The translations under genes and the position numbers were made by a program. Below the pieces are notes generated by a model. The model saw only the letters and a list, made by a program, of their open reading frames with translations, searched no databases and was not told where the DNA came from. A stretch of DNA of 64,000 nt from Bacillota bacterium (GTDB lineage Bacteria > Bacillota > SHA-98 > Ch115 > JABLXJ01): the NCBI GenBank assembly GCA_013178125.1, contig JABLXJ010000001.1:186001-250000 (forward strand), given 5' to 3'. Position 1 is the first letter of the stretch. Each line of letters begins with the position of its first letter. Of this stretch, positions 60,619 through 64,000 are shown one piece after another.

Positions 60619-62325
60619 ATGGGAGAGGTAGTGGTTTTGAGGCTCGATTATCTGGATGGATCCGCTCTCATGAAGGCTATAGCAGGCGGCACACAGCTCC
60701 TGGAGGAGAACAAGAGCATCGTTGACTCGCTGAATGTCTTCCCGGTTCCCGACGGCGATACAGGGACCAATATGTTTCTAACCCTGAGCGCAGCCCTTCG
60801 TGAGGTGGAAAAGCTTAAAGATGCGCCAGTTGCCAGGGTCGCTGAAGCGGCCGCGATGGGGTCCCTCATGGGCGCTCGCGGGAATTCCGGTGTAATATTC
60901 TCCCAGCTTTTCAGGGGGTTTGCGATGGGCCTGGGAAACAGGACAACCCTTGATGGGCCAGGGCTCGCGCACGCCCTCCAGGAGGCCGTTAACATTGCCT
61001 ACAAGGCGGTTATGAAGCCCGTGGAGGGCACGATGCTTACTGTGGCCAGGGAAGCTGCCAGGGCCGCCCTTGCTGCCGCGCGAAGCCGCAAAAATCTACT
61101 AGATGTCCTGGCCGCGGCGCTCCAGGCGGCCGAGGACACCCTCGAGCGCACCCCCGAGATGCTTCCTACCCTGAAAGAGGCGGGGGTTGTGGATGCCGGC
61201 GGCAAAGGGCTGGTGATTTTTATGAGAGGCGCGCTTGCGGCCCTCCGGGGCGAGCAGGTAAAGCGCAGGAAGGAGCCCATGCTGGCTCCTGCAGCGCCGC
61301 CCGAGGCCGTTAGAGAACCCGGAGCTGGAGGCGAGGCGTTAAGATATAGATATTGCACGGAGTTCTTGCTCAGGGGCTCCGGGCTCCCGCTGGACAAGAT
61401 GAGAGAGGAGCTAGCGGGCTACGGGGATTGCCTTCTGGTGGTCGGGACCCCGGATGTTGCAAAGGTTCACATTCACACCAATAATCCGGGTTTCATCCTG
61501 GAATACTGCGTGGCCCTGGGCGACCTCAGTGAGATCCAGATAAACAATATGGCTTTGCAGCATGAGGAGTTCGTTGCCCAGGGGCAGGCCCGGGTGCAGG
61601 GGCAGGGCCCCGCGCCTGGCGGAGCCGGGAGCGCTGGGGGGGGAAGTGAGCAGGTCGCCCGGAAGGGCAAGGAGGCCGGCATCATAGCGGTGGCGACCGG
61701 GGAGGGGCTGGAGGAGATTCTTAGGAGCCTGGGGGCTGATGTAATAGTCAGGGGTGGCCAGACTATGAACCCCAGCATCGAGGATATAGTCAATGCCGCC
61801 GAATCCCTGGATACACCCAAAATCATTATACTTCCAAATAACTCAAATGTAATCCTCACGGCCGAGCAGGCCAGGGGTCTTCTCGACCGCGAGGTTTCCG
61901 TTATCCCAACCAGCAGCATCCCACAGGGCCTGGCGGCTCTCATCGCAATGAGGCCGGATTCGGATTTCGACCAGAACGTCAGGCTCATGAATGAGGCCAA
62001 GGATAGGGTGCGCACGGGGGAAGTCACCTTTGCTGTCCGGAACTCGAAATATAACGGCGTGGAGATAGGAGAGAAGGATTTTATCGGGATCGCAGACGGG
62101 GAGCTCAAGGTCGCCGGGAAGGGGCGAGAGGAGACCGCGAGCAATCTGATTGCCGAGATGGTCACCGAGGCTACAGAGCTGATCACGATCTATTACGGCG
62201 AGGAAGTGTCGCTAAGCGAGGCCAGGGTTCTAGCTGAGCGAATCCAGGAGCAGTACCCATATGCCGAGGTTGAGCTCCAGTATGGCGGGCAGCCGATCTA
62301 CTACTACATTATCTCTATCGAGTGA
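60619..62325 (+). CDS. fakA: FakA/YloV-like fatty-acid kinase (DAK2 domain)
   Basis: A 568-residue protein. Residues about 10-205 are a DhaL-like ATP-binding kinase domain: VFPVPDGDTGTNMFLTLSAA, GARGNSGVIFSQLF, and DAGGKGLVIFMRG. The remainder includes the FakB-binding middle and a C-terminal DegV-like half (IIILPNNSNVILTAEQA). In FakA, ATP-bound kinase phosphorylates fatty acids bound to FakB. A Gln/Gly/Ala/Pro-rich insert lies near residue 320-345 (GQARVQGQGPAPGG). It follows the asp23 gene as in Bacillus. Confidence 0.9.
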   Translation: MGEVVVLRLDYLDGSALMKAIAGGTQLLEENKSIVDSLNVFPVPDGDTGTNMFLTLSAALREVEKLKDAPVARVAEAAAMGSLMGARGNSGVIFSQLFRGFAMGLGNRTTLDGPGLAHALQEAVNIAYKAVMKPVEGTMLTVAREAARAALAAARSRKNLLDVLAAALQAAEDTLERTPEMLPTLKEAGVVDAGGKGLVIFMRGALAALRGEQVKRRKEPMLAPAAPPEAVREPGAGGEALRYRYCTEFLLRGSGLPLDKMREELAGYGDCLLVVGTPDVAKVHIHTNNPGFILEYCVALGDLSEIQINNMALQHEEFVAQGQARVQGQGPAPGGAGSAGGGSEQVARKGKEAGIIAVATGEGLEEILRSLGADVIVRGGQTMNPSIEDIVNAAESLDTPKIIILPNNSNVILTAEQARGLLDREVSVIPTSSIPQGLAALIAMRPDSDFDQNVRLMNEAKDRVRTGEVTFAVRNSKYNGVEIGEKDFIGIADGELKVAGKGREETASNLIAEMVTEATELITIYYGEEVSLSEARVLAERIQEQYPYAEVELQYGGQPIYYYIISIE

Positions 62326-62338
62326 TAGATAAAATTTA

Positions 62339-62364
62339 AGATGACGGCCTTTCGGCCGTCATCT
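62339..62364 (+). other. Hairpin after fakA
   Basis: AGATGACGGCC at 62339-62349 pairs perfectly with GGCCGTCATCT at 62354-62364 around TTTC. No T run follows; it may protect the 3' end or belong to the structured region downstream. Confidence 0.7.
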
Positions 62365-62369
62365 CGTGG

Positions 62370-62520
62370 GAGAGGAGAAACCGGAGGAAGAGCTTATGGG
62401 GGAGGGTTTCTAAACCCTGATCTAATCTTGCCTCGTGTCCGACGCTTGGATTAGTTAATCCCCCCTGACGGGACCGGGCTTACGTCCCGTCCAGGACTAC
62501 ACCTCCTCTTCGATTCTCTC
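62370..62520 (+). ncRNA. Candidate structured RNA, function unknown
   Basis: Within the 293-base gap between fakA and rsmD, complementary segments nest consistently. GAGAG 62370-62374 pairs with CTCTC 62516-62520; GAAGAG 62387-62392 with CTCTTC 62506-62511; GGGGG 62398-62402 with CCCCC 62460-62465. Inside are hairpins GGGTT/AACCC (62404-62417) and CTAATC/GATTAG (62422-62454); outside the third helix is GACGGGAC/GTCCCGTC (62467-62491). It resembles no riboswitch I know. Confidence 0.4.
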
Positions 62521-62618
62521 GATATGTAGTATGCAAAGGACAAGGGGGATTTATTCAGATATTTTTCTTAGAACTTTAAGGTTGCAGTGTAATAATATGG
62601 AGGAAGGTTCACCAGTCA

Positions 62619-63209
62619 ATGCGCGTGATCTCCGGCATCGCCAGGGGGCGAAGGCTTAAATCGTTGCGGGGGCTTGCCACCCGCCCTACTGCTGACCGCG
62701 TCAAGGAATCCCTCTTCGACATCCTGGGTTTTCGCGTAATCGACGCATCCATTCTCGATCTCTATGCGGGAACCGGCGGCGTCGGCATAGAGGCACTGAG
62801 CCGGGGTTCCAGACATGCTGTATTTATTGACGATAACCCGCAGGCGATCGCGGTCATCAGGGACAATCTCGAGCTTGTGGGTTTCGAGGACAGGGCCGAG
62901 GTGTATAGGAATGATGCCTTCAAGGCCCTTGAGATATTGAGCCGCCGCGGGTGCCGGTTTGATATCATCTTCATCGACCCGCCTTACGCCATGAGGGTGG
63001 GAGGCGAGGTGATCGGCGCGGTGGGGCGCCTTGGGCTGATGGAGGTCTGCGGCACGGCCGTTCTCGAGCATAGCAGGTATGAAGAGGTCCCGATAGAAAT
63101 CTCGGGGCTGAAAATAATAAGAGCAGAGAGGTTTGGCGACACGATGCTTTCATTCTATAAAAGGGAGGATGCAGGTGGTGGCGATAGCAGTTTACCCGGG
63201 AAGCTTTGA
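62619..63209 (+). CDS. rsmD: 16S rRNA (guanine-966-N2)-methyltransferase RsmD
   Basis: Methylates G966 of 16S rRNA. The 196-residue protein begins [18 protein letters not shown], with [16 protein letters not shown] (family signature), the SAM site [18 protein letters not shown], and the catalytic motif FIDPPYAM, matching N-P-P-Y/F type D-P-P-Y amino-methylases. The C-terminal tail overlaps the coaD start by about 35 bases. The rsmD-coaD order is common in Bacillota. GGAGGAAGG lies about 15 bases before the ATG. Confidence 0.94.
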   Translation: MRVISGIARGRRLKSLRGLATRPTADRVKESLFDILGFRVIDASILDLYAGTGGVGIEALSRGSRHAVFIDDNPQAIAVIRDNLELVGFEDRAEVYRNDAFKALEILSRRGCRFDIIFIDPPYAMRVGGEVIGAVGRLGLMEVCGTAVLEHSRYEEVPIEISGLKIIRAERFGDTMLSFYKREDAGGGDSSLPGKL

Positions 63210-63693
63210 CCCAGTAACCTGTGGCCACCTGGATATCATAGAGCGGGCAGGCAAGATGTTTGACCTTGTGATCGTCGCCGTTCTGAGGAATCCAAGCAAG
63301 AAGCCACTGTTTACTGTAGAAGAGCGAGTTGACATGCTTCAATCCGCGGTTTGCCATCTAAATAATATCCGCGTTGACCACTTTGGCGGATTGCTCGTGG
63401 ACTATGCAAGGCGGCAAGGGGCCACAGCCATCATCAAGGGGTTGAGGGCGGTGTCGGATTTTGAATATGAATTCCAGATGGCTTCGGTTAATAGGAAGCT
63501 CGATCCCACAATAGAAACCCTCTTTATGATGACTAGCAATGAATATGCCTTTCTTAGTTCCAGCGTGGTCAAAGAGGTAGCAAGCCTTGGGGGCTGCATT
63601 CGGGGCCTGGTCCCTGAGGAGGTTGAGAAGAGGATCCGCAGGAAGTTTCGGGAAACTGGAGGGAACGACTTTGGGCAAGACAAAGGTAATTGA
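63175..63693 (+). CDS. coaD: Phosphopantetheine adenylyltransferase
   Basis: Transfers AMP to 4'-phosphopantetheine, the fourth step of coenzyme A synthesis. The protein of about 172 residues has the nucleotidyltransferase opening [20 protein letters not shown] with the T-x-G-H motif, [15 protein letters not shown], and the C-terminal [10 protein letters not shown] (ISSTxVR-like). The start is uncertain: GTG 63175 or 63178 lie at good distance behind AAGGGAGG, while ATG 63169 abuts the ribosome site. It overlaps the following gene by 23 bases. Confidence 0.94.
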   Translation: MVAIAVYPGSFDPVTCGHLDIIERAGKMFDLVIVAVLRNPSKKPLFTVEERVDMLQSAVCHLNNIRVDHFGGLLVDYARRQGATAIIKGLRAVSDFEYEFQMASVNRKLDPTIETLFMMTSNEYAFLSSSVVKEVASLGGCIRGLVPEEVEKRIRRKFRETGGNDFGQDKGN

Positions 63694-64000
63694 TCTTCTC
63701 GACAGGCTTGAGGTGGCGATTGAGTCGGCGCGGCGCGTCCCGCTCATCGGCAAGGCGATGGTGGATTCATACGAGCTCCTTGAGATCATCGACCAGATCC
63801 GAATCGCCCTGCCCCAGGAGATCAAAGACGCTGAGCTGCTTCTCAGGGACAAGGAGAGGCTGCTTTCGGAAGCCAGGGCCGAGGCTGAACGCCTGGTTAG
63901 TTCCGCCCAGGACCACATCGCGAGCCTCGTAGACAATAATGAGGTCGTCCGGGCTGCCCGTGCAGAGGCTGAAAGGATCCTGGTGGAGAGCCGGAATGAA
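63671..64000 (+). CDS. Conserved coiled-coil protein downstream of coaD (3' truncated by window edge)
   Basis: The frame starts at TTG 63671, seven bases after GGAGGGA, overlaps the end of coaD, and stays open to the window edge. The 110 visible residues begin [20 protein letters not shown], then [20 protein letters not shown] and a charged coiled coil [20 protein letters not shown]. Proteins with this opening follow coaD in many Bacillota, usually named ATPase or ATP synthase B-subunit-like on the basis of the coiled coil alone. No catalytic motif is visible, so the function is unknown. Confidence 0.75.
   Translation, partial: MGKTKVIDLLDRLEVAIESARRVPLIGKAMVDSYELLEIIDQIRIALPQEIKDAELLLRDKERLLSEARAEAERLVSSAQDHIASLVDNNEVVRAARAEAERILVESRNE

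Noticed and set aside
1-64000. CRISPR arrays, tRNA or rRNA genes, insertion sequences and prophage
   Set aside because: Reading both strands I found no regularly spaced repeats, cloverleaf-like genes, transposases or phage structural genes; the direct repeats present have only two copies.

Overview
The window looks like a chromosomal segment of an anaerobic, probably spore-forming member of the Bacillota (Firmicutes). Supporting this are a T-box leader on ileS, a SpoVB-like flippase, DUF1540, the Asp23/FakA pair, a DarA-type c-di-AMP receptor, strong purine-rich Shine-Dalgarno sites with many GTG/TTG starts, and [FeFe]-hydrogenase genes with the maturase HydF. I cannot name the species. No transposon, CRISPR array, tRNA or rRNA gene was seen.

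Layout. 1-2.8 kb: the end of hydF, two zinc-binding proteins and an RNase H. 3-11.7 kb: a surface-glycan island with heptose genes (hddA-like, gmhA, gmhB fused to a methyltransferase), a pyruvyltransferase-like/methyltransferase fusion and three glycosyltransferases, one fused to a carbohydrate-binding module. 11.9-12.3 kb: RNase P RNA (rnpB) with a clear promoter. 12.5-21.9 kb: a hypothetical gene, then a gas-vesicle cluster: gvpN, Hsp20/gvpH, gvpG, a gvpJ-like gene ending in a zinc ribbon, a second GvpA/J/M protein, gvpK, a divergent Hsp20, gvpF/L, gvpA, a CDC48-type double AAA ATPase, a second gvpF/L and gvpO. 22-35.3 kb: aromatic amino-acid genes (pheA, aroH, aroF, tyrA, aroA, aroE, aroC, aroKB fusion, aroQ), interrupted by a yhaO-yhaN-like nuclease pair on the other strand. 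35.3-38.8 kb: DUF1540, then fur-feoB-feoA behind a near-perfect Fur box. 39-42.6 kb: a SpoVB-like flippase, a broken Wzz gene, a ParB-like protein and a zinc phospholipase C-like protein.

42.7-50.5 kb: the hydrogenase region. A sigma-54 activator carrying ferredoxin and Fe-S domains lies upstream of a 13-bp inverted repeat and a textbook -24/-12 promoter. These precede a NuoE-like gene, a small thioredoxin-like protein, a 1015-residue NuoF-GltD fusion, and a catalytic HydA. The arrangement suggests a redox-sensing, sigma-54-controlled, electron-bifurcating hydrogenase that may also handle NADP(H). 50.7-64 kb: mostly housekeeping genes (T-box-ileS, Nudix, a secreted Big_5-like protein, an MFS permease with darA, rpmB, asp23-fakA, rsmD, coaD and the start of a coiled-coil gene), plus a candidate structured RNA at about 62.4 kb.

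The most interesting parts are the gas-vesicle cluster with its zinc-ribbon GvpJ and CDC48-like ATPase, and the hydrogenase operon with its unusual flavin subunit, variant H-cluster motif and sigma-54/Fe-S control. Functions are inferred from recognisable family motifs; no database search was possible.
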